Program-made: the position numbers and the translations under genes
Notes under the pieces: model-generated
The model's input: the letters and a program-made list of their open reading frames with translations, nothing else
What the model was told of the DNA's origin: nothing
The model's database searches: none
Origin: an uncultured Lachnospiraceae bacterium
GTDB taxonomy: Bacteria; Bacillota; Clostridia; Lachnospirales; Lachnospiraceae
NCBI GenBank assembly: GCA_902778165.1
Contig: CACYWQ010000002.1
Span: forward strand, 62,001 to 126,000
Direction: 5' to 3'
DNA length: 64,000 bases
In this document: positions 8,299 through 15,531 of the stretch, piece after piece
Position numbering within the stretch: position 1 is the first letter of the stretch
Layout of the letters: every line of letters starts with the position of its first letter

Positions 8299-9573
8299 TT
8301 AGCCAAGAAGACTAAGTACGCCCTGGTTAGACTGATTAGCCTGTGCAAGCATTGCCTGACCTGCCTGAGCAAGGATATTGTTGTTAGAGTACTTAACCAT
8401 CTCTGTAGCCATATCAGTATCTCTGATTGCTGACTCAGCTGATGTTGTGTTCTCAACTACGTTATCCAAGTTAGCTATTGTGTGCTCAAGTCTGTTCTGA
8501 ACTGCACCAAGTGCTGCTCTCTGATCAGATACCTTCTGAAGAGCATCTGCTATAGTATCTATAGCTGCTGTTGCTCTGTCGCCATTGTCGCCATCAACTC
8601 TAAGTCCGTTAACTCCAAGTCCTCTTGCAGACATATTAGCAATATTCATAGCAATCTTGTTATCATCAGAAGAATCTGCACCTACATGGAGACTTAAGTC
8701 TGCTGCTCTGTTAGTATCTGCAAATGCTTCAACCTTAAGCATTGTCTTACCTGAAGCACCATTCTTAGTTGTTGTTGCTGACACGTTCTTAATATCAGCT
8801 GCATTATCCATACGGATGGCTTTCATAGCATCTTCAAGACTAGCAAATACCTTGTCAGTCGTGCTGCCCTTAACTGCCTTTGCAACATCATCAAATGCCA
8901 TTGCAACCTGAGTATCTGTAGAAGATGAGTTTTTTGCTTCTATAGAATCAAGAACAACATACTTCTGGCTATTGAATGTGATCTCTGTCTTATTGAACTT
9001 CGTTAATGTATTCTTAGTAGAATCACCGGCTGTCTCACTCTGACCTGTACCGAAAGTAATTTCAGTCTCATAGTATCCCTTAGCTGAGTCAATCGCATTT
9101 CCTGTCTTTGACTTTGCAGTAGCATATGTAAGCTTACCCTGATTTCCATCAGCATTGGTTCCCTTAAGAAGATATGTCTCATTGAACTTCGTTGTTGTAG
9201 ATACACGATCTATCTCAGTTGTAAGCTGGTTGATCTCGTCCTGGATGGCTGATCTGTCAGATTCTGAGTTAGTTCCGTTAGCTGCCTTAACTGCAAGTTC
9301 GTTCATTCTCTGAAGCATATCCTGAACTTCGTTCAGTGCACCTTCTGCTGTCTGTACTGCTGAAATACCGTCCTGAGCATTTGAAGAAGCCTGTGTAAGA
9401 CCTCTGATCTGCTTTCTCATCTTCTCTGATATAGCAAGTCCTGCTGCATCATCGGCTGCACGGTTAATTCTGTAACCGCTTGAGAGCTTCTCAGTACTCT
9501 TAGCCTGAGTTCCCTGTGTGAGACCTAACATTCTGTTAGAATTCATTGCTGTAAGATTGTGCTGTACTACCAT
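8299..9573 (-). CDS. Flagellin (second copy)
   Basis: A 424-residue flagellin, the filament subunit exported by the flagellar type III system. It opens with MVVQHNLTAMNSNRMLG and carries the conserved N-terminal D0/D1 helices (SSGYRINRAADDAAGL, RKQIRGLTQAS) and C-terminal D1/D0 helices (LGAVQNRLEHTI, AQAGQAMLAQANQ...LLG). The central 250 residues are Ser/Thr-rich and exposed, the part usually glycosylated. It differs from the upstream copy at about 28 positions by eye, mostly in the central region near residues 140-175 and 260-310. The start codon has an AAGGAGG site within a CsrA-like leader. It lies just upstream of the glycan cluster. Confidence 0.97.
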   Translation of the reverse strand: MVVQHNLTAMNSNRMLGLTQGTQAKSTEKLSSGYRINRAADDAAGLAISEKMRKQIRGLTQASSNAQDGISAVQTAEGALNEVQDMLQRMNELAVKAANGTNSESDRSAIQDEINQLTTEIDRVSTTTKFNETYLLKGTNADGNQGKLTYATAKSKTGNAIDSAKGYYETEITFGTGQSETAGDSTKNTLTKFNKTEITFNSQKYVVLDSIEAKNSSSTDTQVAMAFDDVAKAVKGSTTDKVFASLEDAMKAIRMDNAADIKNVSATTTKNGASGKTMLKVEAFADTNRAADLSLHVGADSSDDNKIAMNIANMSARGLGVNGLRVDGDNGDRATAAIDTIADALQKVSDQRAALGAVQNRLEHTIANLDNVVENTTSAESAIRDTDMATEMVKYSNNNILAQAGQAMLAQANQSNQGVLSLLG

Positions 9574-9660
9574 ATAATTACCTCCTTGTAATTGTACGGG
9601 CGCTTCCTTGCGCCTCGCTTAAGTGCTCCGCACTATTGCGGTTTACACTAATGGTTTTAA
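9574..9660 (-). promoter_or_regulatory. Flagellin leader with two CsrA-like GGA sites
   Basis: Read on the minus strand, the leader has a hairpin ggcgc-AAGGAA-gcgcc (9614-9599) that presents AAGGA in a six-base loop, and 16 bases on an ACAAGGAGG that is both a CsrA-type ANGGA site and the Shine-Dalgarno (9589-9581). A further GGA lies in agtgc-gga-gcact (9635-9623). A loop GGA plus a second GGA over the ribosome-binding site is the arrangement by which CsrA represses hag in Bacillus subtilis. No csrA or fliW lies in the window. Confidence 0.55.
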
Positions 9661-9703
9661 GTTTTTAAAGATCTATAGCAACCGGTCTGCCGGATACGAT
9701 GGG

Positions 9704-9725
9704 CGATGGGCCCTTCGGCCCATCG
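9704..9725 (-). other. Strong GC hairpin between the flagellins
   Basis: Perfect 9-bp inverted repeat cgatgggcc / ggcccatcg with a 4-base loop, about 40 bp after the stop codon of the first flagellin. There is no T-run on either strand, so it is a poor intrinsic terminator; a 3' stability element or processing site is more likely. Confidence 0.5.
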
Positions 9726-9732
9726 ACCCGAC

Positions 9733-9759
9733 ATATCGGTTAACTAACTGTATTACCTA
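9733..9759 (-). promoter_or_regulatory. Possible weak sigma-D promoter for second flagellin
   Basis: Minus-strand CCGATAT (9739-9733) lies 28 bases after the first flagellin stop codon. Sixteen bases upstream stands TAGG, only a 2/4 match to the TAAA -35. The GC hairpin at 9704-9725 would be near the start of the transcript. It could instead be chance within a 3' untranslated region. Confidence 0.3.
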
Positions 9760-9766
9760 GGCTATA

Positions 9767-11041
9767 TTAGCCGAGAAGACTAAGTACACCCTGGTTAGAC
9801 TGGTTAGCCTGTGCAAGCATTGACTGACCTGCCTGAGCAAGGATATTGTTGTTAGAATACTTAACCATCTCTGAAGCCATATCAGTATCTCTGATTGCTG
9901 ATTCAGCTGATGTTGTGTTCTCAACTACGTTATCCAAGTTAGCTATTGTATGCTCAAGTCTGTTCTGAACTGCACCAAGCGCTGCTCTCTGATCAGATAC
10001 CTTCTGAAGAGCATCTGCTATAGTATCTATAGCTGCTGTTGCTCTATCGCCGTTGTCGCCATCAACTCTAAGTCCGTTAACTCCAAGACCTCTTGCAGAC
10101 AAGTTTGCGACATTCATGCTGATTTTATTATCATCAGAAGAATCTGCGCCTACATGGAGACTTAAGTCTGCTGCTCTGTTAGTATCCGCAAAACCCTCAA
10201 CCTTAAGAGTTGTCTTACCTGTATTTCCATTCTTTGTAGTTGTTGCTGACACGTTCTTAACATCAGCTGCATTATCCATACGAATGGCTTTCATAGCATC
10301 TTCAAGACTAGCAAATACCTTGTCAGTCGTGTTGCCCTTAACTGCCTTTGCAACATCATCAAATGCCATTGCAACCTGAGTATCATTAGAAGATGAGTTC
10401 TTTGCTTCTATAGAGTCAAGAACAACATACTTCTGGCTATTGAATGTGATCTCTGTCTTATTGAACTTCGTTAATGTATTCTTAGTAGAATCACCGGCTG
10501 TCTCAGTCTGACCTGTACCGAAAGTGATTTCTGTTTCATACAAACCTGTAACAGAATCTATTGTGTTTCCTGTCTTATCATATGAAGTTTTATAAGTAAG
10601 CTTTCCAACTTCACCATCAGCATTAGTTCCCTTGAGAAGATATGTCTCATTGAACTTCGTTGTTGTAGATACACGATCTATCTCAGTTGTAAGCTGATTA
10701 ATCTCATCCTGGATGGCTGATCTGTCAGACTCTGAATTAGTTCCGTTAGCTGCCTTAACTGCAAGCTCATTCATTCTTTGGAGCATATCGTGTACTTCGT
10801 TGAGTGCACCTTCTGCTGTCTGTACTGCTGAGATACCGTCCTGAGCATTAGCTGAAGCCTGTGTAAGACCTCTGATCTGCTTTCTCATCTTCTCTGATAT
10901 AGCAAGTCCTGCTGCATCATCGGCTGCTCTGTTGATCCTGTAACCACTTGAGAGCTTCTCAGTACTCTTAGCCTGAGAACCGGTTGTGATACCTAACATT
11001 CTGTTAGAGTTCATTGCTGTAAGATTGTGCTGTACTACCAT
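9767..11041 (-). CDS. Flagellin (first copy)
   Basis: A 424-residue flagellin with the same D0/D1 ends as the downstream copy (MVVQHNLTAMNSNRMLG at the start, ANQSNQGVLSLLG at the end). It is the promoter-proximal gene of the pair and has the best sigma-D promoter in the window, so it is probably the main filament protein. Differences from copy two cluster at residues 18-22, 141-172 and 260-310 and leave both terminal domains almost unchanged. There is no cysteine and the centre is rich in Asn, Ser and Thr, as expected for a secreted and possibly glycosylated filament subunit. GGAGG lies 8 bases before the ATG. Confidence 0.97.
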   Translation of the reverse strand: MVVQHNLTAMNSNRMLGITTGSQAKSTEKLSSGYRINRAADDAAGLAISEKMRKQIRGLTQASANAQDGISAVQTAEGALNEVHDMLQRMNELAVKAANGTNSESDRSAIQDEINQLTTEIDRVSTTTKFNETYLLKGTNADGEVGKLTYKTSYDKTGNTIDSVTGLYETEITFGTGQTETAGDSTKNTLTKFNKTEITFNSQKYVVLDSIEAKNSSSNDTQVAMAFDDVAKAVKGNTTDKVFASLEDAMKAIRMDNAADVKNVSATTTKNGNTGKTTLKVEGFADTNRAADLSLHVGADSSDDNKISMNVANLSARGLGVNGLRVDGDNGDRATAAIDTIADALQKVSDQRAALGAVQNRLEHTIANLDNVVENTTSAESAIRDTDMASEMVKYSNNNILAQAGQSMLAQANQSNQGVLSLLG

Positions 11042-11113
11042 TTGTTTACCTCCATGTCTTTCCGTTCGCCCTGGTGCGAACTGTCCAACTTATCCGTTTC
11101 GTTTTTGTTTGTT
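11042..11113 (-). promoter_or_regulatory. GGA-rich leader of first flagellin
   Basis: Four GGA motifs lie in the leader: ACGGA (near 11093), TGGAC (near 11084), ACGGA (near 11061) and ATGGAGG at the Shine-Dalgarno (11051). A 6-bp hairpin gttcgc-accagg-gcgaac (11081-11064) separates the first and last pairs. Three of the four fit ANGGA, so CsrA-type control is plausible, though here no GGA lies in the hairpin loop. Confidence 0.45.
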
Positions 11114-11164
11114 ATGCCGGGTACAACCTGTAATGTATGGGTGTATCCTTGCCTTACACTTTAT

Positions 11165-11191
11165 ATATCGGACGGCATTTTGAAAACTTTA
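11165..11191 (-). promoter_or_regulatory. Sigma-D (sigma-28) promoter of first flagellin
   Basis: On the minus strand TAAA (11191-11188), a 16-base spacer, then CCGATAT (11171-11165), the consensus of the flagellar late-gene sigma factor. It would start transcription near 11157, giving a leader of about 115 bases. An A/T-only tract (about 11196-11220) lies just upstream and may act as an UP-like element. Confidence 0.85.
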
Positions 11192-11193
11192 GT

Positions 11194-11583
11194 ACTAATT
11201 TAAATTTTTTTTAAAAAAATGTAAGTTTTCTGCTCTGTCACAATATATAGTGTCATGCCTGTGCAACTTGACTATATATAGACTAAACGCCCTTAGGGGA
11301 CTGATAGTTCGCCCCGAGCAATCATGTTTCTTCCTATATATAATGTGTCAGTCGCTATCACTTTTTCAAGAAACGGATCATCGGCCCTACATCCTTGCAG
11401 TGCCGTGAATATACCTTAGTATTCATATTTTACCATATTGTAAGGGGATTTGGTAGCGATATTTGCAGAATATATGTGGAATTTTCAGAATACTTATAAT
11501 CAAAGCCCCGGGGCATATCTTCCTCGAGGCTTTGACATGTTTTGCAGTATCTATTGAACGGTTTATCTTTATATAACAGCGAT
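11194..11583. other. Intergenic stretch without a supported gene
   Basis: About 390 bases between the flagellin promoter and a decayed ORF. It holds an A/T tract, a palindrome ctatatatag (near 11271-11281), and an imperfect inverted repeat tcaaagcc...ggctttga (about 11500-11537). A 62-codon minus frame at 11430-11618 has no family resemblance and is not called. I see no tRNA, riboswitch or known small RNA. Confidence 0.5.
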
Positions 11584-11904
11584 TTATAATGAAGCACTTT
11601 GCGCCTGAAGTTGGGCAATCTTCTTTTTTAGTTTCTCTATCTGGGCATCCTTCTTGGATATTTGGGCGTCCTTTTGAGATATTATAGCATCTTTCTCGGC
11701 CAATTCCTGTCTATGTTCTTCTGCGAATAATTCTTCTACTGCTTTACACATTGCCGGTTCCTCCTCTTTTAATCTTCTTATGAAGTCACTGTTGGCTGCT
11801 ACAAATATGTTTGCTATTGTATCAGCATACTCTTTGTGTGCCGCTTTACTAAGCCGCTCTGTATTGGTTAAGAGGTTCTTATGTGCTTGTGATGAATATA
11901 GCAT
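11584..11904 (-). pseudogene. Coiled-coil ORF, probably a truncated remnant
   Basis: A 106-codon frame. The first 60 residues are helical (ADTIANIFVAANSDFIRRLKEEE); the last 45 are a heptad-repeat coiled coil with KDAQIS/KDAQIE-type units. No Shine-Dalgarno precedes the ATG and an in-frame stop lies about 20 bases upstream, so it lacks a convincing beginning. It resembles the C-terminal tail of larger Clostridia proteins of nuclease/transposase type, but I cannot name the family. It lies after the terminator of the next gene. A small intact hypothetical gene is the alternative. Confidence 0.35.
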
Positions 11905-11955
11905 ATACGCATACGGAATTCAATGCCTATTTTTCCATATTTTATAACAACACAA

Positions 11956-11989
11956 CCCCGAGGTGTACATTTATCGTACCACCTCGGGG
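11956..11989 (-). terminator. Terminator of the calcium-binding-repeat gene
   Basis: Nine-bp stem ccccgaggt / acctcgggg, extended inside by gtac/gtac, followed on the minus strand by TTGTGTTGTT, 25 bases after the stop codon. Confidence 0.75.
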
Positions 11990-12014
11990 CTGTGCTGCCT
12001 CTGTTATATTATCC

Positions 12015-13136
12015 TTAATTCGCTATATCCAGATGCGACATTGCGCCTACACCGCTTCCGTCTTCATATAAGAAGACTCCGGTTCTTCTGATTGCTCCGT
12101 TAACGGATCCGGTGGTGTTCGACCTAAGGTTGTATCCCGTGTCGACTGCGCCAAGGTATATGGCTCCCACGTTTTTGTCCTTAAGGGTCATAAGGGTGTC
12201 ATTGCCTTCGGCGTCACGTATCCATATCTTAAGCCTATCATAGATATCGTCATTCTCATCTATCCAGCCGTTGCCGTCATTGTCATATGCAGCCAGATCA
12301 GCAAATCCATCGCCGGTCTTGGTACCGAACAGTTCGCTTCCGTCTCCTATGACTCCGTCGCCGTTTCTATCTAAGGCTAAGAATCCGTTGCCATTTGCAA
12401 GTGTCGATATCTCATCTTCGACTCCGTCACAGTCAAGGTCGAATCGGAATGTGGTGTCGGTAAGATCAGCCACATCACCCGAGAAATTAAGCACCAGAGG
12501 GTCGCAGAATGATGTCGCCGCATCTATTTCTTCTTTATAATAATGTGAGAAGCTGCTGCTTAGCTCGATATTCAGATTGAAGTCAATGCTTCGACCATCT
12601 TCGGTAGTTACATTGCCCGTTGAAGCGAATGCAAGTTCCTGCTCTTCTGTGAAGTACGTCTCCTGCATACCGCTGATTCTGATCACTGAGAATCCGGGCG
12701 TGCTGTTAGGGCTATTGCTTATACCTGTACCGATGGGTTCTAGCCTGCTTACTCCCATTCGGTCAGCCATCTCATCCGCCCGTTCCTGCCCGAAGAACAT
12801 TCTCCATAAGTACAAGACAAATCTGTCTCTCACATCTTCTATGCTCTTGGCTACATCTGCCCTCTCTACTTCCTTAACTCTGCTGTTAAGACCGGTGTTC
12901 ATACTGTCGAAACGATCCATTAGAGAGGTGTCCGGTGAATCGTCCTCTGTTTTCTCTTCCTTGCCATTATCAAGGGAATACTCACCTCGACCGTTAATAA
13001 TGTCGTCAAAGAATCCCGCGTTCGGAGATGTCCCCGCGCGGCTCTCTGTGGTGATGCCTAATGAATACTTCCTTGTCTGAGTGGAACGATATGTTCCAAC
13101 GGAATCCATTCCTATTTGATAGGAATTGATCTTCAA
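12015..13136 (-). CDS. Protein with EF-hand-like calcium-binding repeats, flagellum-linked
   Basis: A 373-residue protein without signal peptide. About residues 235-300 hold Asp-rich loops: DLDCDGVEDE, DRNGDGVIGDG, DNDGNGWIDENDD, the DXDXDG pattern of EF-hand or dockerin-like Ca2+ sites. The N-terminus (MKINSYQIGMDSVGTYRS) and a helical zone (DVRDRFVLYLWRMFFGQE) do not match anything I can name. The TTG start is chosen because AGGAG lies 9 bases before it; the next Met is codon 10. It is on the flagellin strand and a CCGATAT sigma-D-type element lies upstream, so it may belong to the flagellar regulon. Function unknown. Confidence 0.75.
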   Translation of the reverse strand: MKINSYQIGMDSVGTYRSTQTRKYSLGITTESRAGTSPNAGFFDDIINGRGEYSLDNGKEEKTEDDSPDTSLMDRFDSMNTGLNSRVKEVERADVAKSIEDVRDRFVLYLWRMFFGQERADEMADRMGVSRLEPIGTGISNSPNSTPGFSVIRISGMQETYFTEEQELAFASTGNVTTEDGRSIDFNLNIELSSSFSHYYKEEIDAATSFCDPLVLNFSGDVADLTDTTFRFDLDCDGVEDEISTLANGNGFLALDRNGDGVIGDGSELFGTKTGDGFADLAAYDNDGNGWIDENDDIYDRLKIWIRDAEGNDTLMTLKDKNVGAIYLGAVDTGYNLRSNTTGSVNGAIRRTGVFLYEDGSGVGAMSHLDIAN

Positions 13137-13224
13137 ATAAATATTCTCCTTTCTGACGTGACCTTCCGGGGGCGTATGTGATACATTCGCCGAAACCTGG
13201 AAGGCGATAAATCCTACAAATACT

Positions 13225-13251
13225 ATATCGGTTATTTGGTCCCGAATATGA
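13225..13251 (-). promoter_or_regulatory. Possible sigma-D promoter before calcium-binding-repeat gene
   Basis: Minus-strand CCGATAT (13231-13225), about 90 bases before the start codon. The -35 position has TCAT or TTCA depending on spacing, both weak against TAAA. Listed because the same heptamer lies upstream of both flagellins and the transferase genes. Confidence 0.35.
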
Positions 13252-13328
13252 ATACTTGCGCTTTCATATTTAAGACTTAGACTGTATAATGATGTAGGAA
13301 CTTATAGGTTTGGGGCGAGAAGAGTAAT

Positions 13329-14741
13329 ATGCGTTATAAGGCATGTATATCTATCATTATCATATTACTGATGGTTGCCGGATGCGGTATGATCGGCATG
13401 TACGGCACGGCAGGCGAGGCTTCGCAGACGACTGCACACTCTGCCATTGCAACTCTCGGGCTGACGCCCGTATTTGAATACGAATATACCGAACAGCGCC
13501 CTGCCATCACTACAGACAGAGTCGGTTATATTCCTACCGGCAAGAAAGTTATTTATATAGAAGGAACGGATCCTGTCAGAGAGTTCTGCATAATCAATAC
13601 GAGCGATGACAGCGTCGTATATGAAGGTCATCTTCACAGAATATCAGATGATAAGAATTCAGATAGCAAGAACGCGGAGAATGCCTCTTCTGCCGTATAT
13701 ATAGGTGATTTCTCGGAATTTACTTCAGAGGGTTCATACCGTGCCTTTCAGCCGGATGTAGGCTACTCTTATGAATTCGAAATCAGTCCTGATAATTACC
13801 ATGCCATGTATATGGAGGCATATAAGACTGTCACAGACGCCGAATATATACAGACAAGCGCACTTATATATACTCTCGGTAATCTGATGCTTACCAAAGA
13901 AATATACGGTAATGCATATTGTGGCGATGCCTTTATTAAAGGCGGAATTGAAGTTCTTATGGCCCAACAACATCCGAGGACCGGAGCCGTATACCAGGAT
14001 CTTCAGACTCCGGATACGCTTGCACTTATTGAAGAAGAGCTTAAATCTCCTGCTACAGCCACGATTCAGACGGATTCTATGATATCTTTATCCGCAACGG
14101 CTGAACTTGCAGGTGTTCTGGCGCAGTATTACTGCAATTATATTGATGTTGATCAGGTATCGGCACAGACCGCTTTAAGAGCTGCCGGCAAGGCATATAA
14201 CTATATAGACAGATTCAGGGACGGTGTTTCGTCTGATTCATTATATTTCGCGGCAAGCGAGTTATACCGCGCTACGGGGCAATACAGGTATAAGAAATCC
14301 ATCGCGGACTATGACCTTATTCCCGAGCAGACGCGTATATATTCCAACTACGATTACACCATGCTTGCGGATGTGGCATATCTTAGTTCCCAATATAAGA
14401 CTGACTATGTCAGATGTGAGGAACTTATGGGGCGCTACCGTGAACTGGCTTCGGATATATCCAAATCCTCAGGCAAACAGAGTTATTATGTTCAATCTGA
14501 TATAGATAAGATAGGCGAAGGCGAACTGTTGCATAACATGATGACCCTCGGACTTGTAAGTTATGTTCTCTCAGGAAGAGAATATGCCAGCATACAGTCC
14601 AATTACTTACACTACTTATTCGGAATCAATAAGGATATGACCAATTACTATATCGAACCGATGACAGAGGACGCTTTGCCTCTTAATACCGATATAATCA
14701 ATCTGACCAAGCTAATATTTATTTTGGCCAGCAGAGAATAA
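13329..14741 (+). CDS. GH9-like lipoprotein, likely catalytically inactive
   Basis: A 470-residue protein with a signal sequence and lipobox (LLMVAGC, Cys at about 19). Residues about 55-160 resemble the immunoglobulin-like domain that precedes GH9 catalytic domains (TTDRVGYIPTGKKVIYIEG, then SYRAFQPDVGYSYEFEI). The rest is helical with GH9-like fragments (ASELYRATGQYRYKKSI; NYLHYLFGINKDMTNYY). The GH9 DAGD segment with the two catalytic Asp is not visible, nor the usual C-terminal NE of the acid Glu, so it is probably a surface pseudo-enzyme or binding protein. It is 19 bp from plsC and likely cotranscribed. Fold assignment is moderate. Confidence 0.65.
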   Translation: MRYKACISIIIILLMVAGCGMIGMYGTAGEASQTTAHSAIATLGLTPVFEYEYTEQRPAITTDRVGYIPTGKKVIYIEGTDPVREFCIINTSDDSVVYEGHLHRISDDKNSDSKNAENASSAVYIGDFSEFTSEGSYRAFQPDVGYSYEFEISPDNYHAMYMEAYKTVTDAEYIQTSALIYTLGNLMLTKEIYGNAYCGDAFIKGGIEVLMAQQHPRTGAVYQDLQTPDTLALIEEELKSPATATIQTDSMISLSATAELAGVLAQYYCNYIDVDQVSAQTALRAAGKAYNYIDRFRDGVSSDSLYFAASELYRATGQYRYKKSIADYDLIPEQTRIYSNYDYTMLADVAYLSSQYKTDYVRCEELMGRYRELASDISKSSGKQSYYVQSDIDKIGEGELLHNMMTLGLVSYVLSGREYASIQSNYLHYLFGINKDMTNYYIEPMTEDALPLNTDIINLTKLIFILASRE

Positions 14742-14760
14742 ACTTCAGGAGATAATAATC

Positions 14761-15522
14761 ATGATACGTATAATCTTAGCAGGACTTGCAGTATTACTGT
14801 TCCTCATTCTCACATTACCTTTACTGTTAATACTGTGGATAGTCGGTTTATTTAATAAGGAGGCACGCTTTACGGCCTCATATTCCGTGATCAAATGGGC
14901 ATTTAAGCTTATATTGTTCGTATGCGGAACGAAGATAACCGTTTACGGAGCCGAGAATGTGCCCGAAGATCGCAGCGTTTTATTCACAGGTAATCACAGA
15001 AGCATATTCGATATTCTGATTCTCTACGTTAATACCAACAGGCCTATGGGGCTGATTTCCAAGAAAGAACTTGCCAAAGTTCCTATATTTAATATTTGGA
15101 TGAATTTTATCGGCTGCCTTTTTCTTGACAGGAACGATATCAAGCAGGGACTTAAGACCATTCTCACGGCCGTTGACATGGTTAAGAACGGAATGAGCAT
15201 GGCAATCTTCCCTGAAGGAACACGCAACAAAGAAGAGGGAACATTCTTACCGTTTAAGGGCGGAAGCTTTAAGATAGCCGAGAAGAGCGGTTGCGAAGTG
15301 ATTCCCTTCACAGTAATCGGCTCAGCTTCAATATTTGAAGACCAGAAGCCGAGGATTAAGAAATCTCACGTGATTCTGTGCTTTGGCAAACCGGTTCCTA
15401 CAGCAGGTCTTAGCAGAGATGAGATTAAGGTCATTCCCGAAAACGTCAGAGCCAGCGTTATGGATATGTATAATGAGCATTCTTCTGAGATTTTCGGTTC
15501 CAAAGACGAATCTATTGCATAA
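14761..15522 (+). CDS. plsC: 1-acyl-sn-glycerol-3-phosphate acyltransferase
   Basis: A 253-residue membrane enzyme that acylates lysophosphatidate to phosphatidate in phospholipid synthesis. Residues 1-30 form a hydrophobic anchor. The acyltransferase HX4D motif is NHRSIFD (His79 to Asp84), and the second motif FPEGTR is at 150-155. AGGAG lies 9 bases before the ATG. It is the second gene of a plus-strand group ending in the pyr genes and is 9 bp from pyrC, so lipid and pyrimidine genes are probably cotranscribed. Confidence 0.95.
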   Translation: MIRIILAGLAVLLFLILTLPLLLILWIVGLFNKEARFTASYSVIKWAFKLILFVCGTKITVYGAENVPEDRSVLFTGNHRSIFDILILYVNTNRPMGLISKKELAKVPIFNIWMNFIGCLFLDRNDIKQGLKTILTAVDMVKNGMSMAIFPEGTRNKEEGTFLPFKGGSFKIAEKSGCEVIPFTVIGSASIFEDQKPRIKKSHVILCFGKPVPTAGLSRDEIKVIPENVRASVMDMYNEHSSEIFGSKDESIA

Positions 15523-15531
15523 GGTGAATAT

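Noticed and set aside
9704..9725. Intrinsic terminator between flagellins
   Set aside because: The stem is strong but no T-run follows on either strand.
11194..11430. c-di-GMP riboswitch in the flagellin upstream region
   Set aside because: No GEMM-type core was found; only short A/T palindromes are present.
11430..11618. Minus-strand 62-codon frame
   Set aside because: No ribosome-binding site, no resemblance, and it overlaps the remnant ORF in another frame.
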